Shown piece after piece: positions 5,002 to 5,298 of a DNA stretch of 5,298 nt (its first letter is position 1; each line of letters opens with the position of its first letter). The stretch comes from Gemmatimonadales bacterium (GTDB lineage Bacteria > Gemmatimonadota > Gemmatimonadetes > Gemmatimonadales > GWC2-71-9): the NCBI GenBank assembly GCA_013003805.1, contig JABDII010000390.1:1-5298 (forward strand), read 5' to 3'. The notes under the pieces are model-generated. The model did not search any database. It was given only the letters and a program-made list of their open reading frames with translations, and had not been told where the DNA came from. The position numbers and the translations under genes are program-made.

Positions 5002-5298
5002 TTACTCGACTGCTGATGCAATCGCCTTCAGGTTCTGGGTGATTTGCCGCTTCGAGGGCTTCCGGTTCATCGTCCGGATCGACCGAACGGAAAGCTCTGT
5101 CGCCCGCTGGCCGTAGTACGAAGTCCGGTTCACACCCCCGTCATTCCCGCCCAGCTCGATGACCATGGTTGCATCGTCGCCGGCCGAGACGGCCACGAGC
5201 CAATTCCCTTCGGCGGGCCAGGTCTGATCGACCTTGAAGACGCCCGGCCGGCCGGTGGCCTCGAATTCGAGCGGGATCGATCGCCGCTCGTTCTGGAC
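5002..5298 (-). CDS. Beta-rich protein of unknown function (partial, N-terminus beyond right edge)
   Basis: The frame is open to the right edge and gives the last 98 residues of a longer protein. It begins VQNERRSIPLEFEATGRPGV, followed by FKVDQTWPAEGNWLVAVSAG and ATMVIELGG. The alternation of short strands with a Pro-Gly turn and a Trp-Pro...Gly-Asn-Trp pattern looks like an immunoglobulin-like or YtkA/FixH-like beta-sandwich domain seen in exported proteins. The tail (SVRSIRTMNRKPSKRQITQNLKAIASAVE) is basic and probably helical. An internal GTG at 5196 could start a short frame, but it would cut the domain in the middle. Whether there is a signal peptide cannot be judged. The gene converges with the collar gene, with 66 bp between their stops. 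I assign no function. Confidence 0.62.
   Translation of the reverse strand, partial: VQNERRSIPLEFEATGRPGVFKVDQTWPAEGNWLVAVSAGDDATMVIELGGNDGGVNRTSYYGQRATELSVRSIRTMNRKPSKRQITQNLKAIASAVE

Noticed and set aside
1..5298. tRNA, rRNA, CRISPR array, insertion sequence or attachment site
   Set aside because: Nothing seen by eye: no regularly spaced repeats, transposase-like product, terminal inverted repeats or tRNA-like cloverleaf.

Overview
The window is GC-rich bacterial DNA with closely packed genes and a type IV pilin gene cluster. The pilins resemble those of Gram-negative, mostly uncultured phyla such as Gemmatimonadota, Acidobacteriota or deltaproteobacterial lineages. This placement comes from remembered family resemblance, not from a search, and no marker gene in the window fixes the phylum.

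Layout. Positions 1-3497 (minus strand) hold four tightly linked minor-pilin/pseudopilin genes, read right to left: a 601-residue PilX-like protein, a GspH/FimT pseudopilin, a PilV-like prepilin and a PilW-like prepilin that runs off the left edge. Gaps are 11 bp, a 4-bp ATGA overlap and 6 bp, so this is one operon. A near-consensus sigma-54 (-24/-12) promoter lies 44 bp upstream of the first start codon, inside a 321-bp non-coding stretch (3498-3818). Positions 3819-4291 (minus strand) hold a two-gene unit: an 82-residue helical protein of unknown function and a 68-residue DUF6494-like protein. Positions 4292-4422 are a divergent intergenic region with a possible sigma-70 promoter and a palindrome. 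Positions 4423-4935 (plus strand) encode a 170-residue phage-tail-collar-like protein with no other phage gene in view. Positions 5002-5298 (minus strand) encode the C-terminal 98 residues of a beta-rich protein of unknown function.

How the genes work together. The four pilins probably form the priming tip complex of a type IV pilus or related filament, with the large PilX-like protein as a tip or core component. If the sigma-54 site is real, the operon is switched on by an enhancer-binding activator, as with pilin genes in several other bacteria. The DUF6494 pair and the collar protein share a control region but show no visible functional tie to the pilus.

The points most worth following up are the sigma-54 promoter, the loss of the conserved Glu5 in the PilV-like protein, the Gly-Gly processing site of the PilX-like protein, the lone collar protein, and the conserved-looking but unexplained two-gene DUF6494 unit. 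I see no clear evidence of a wholly new system.
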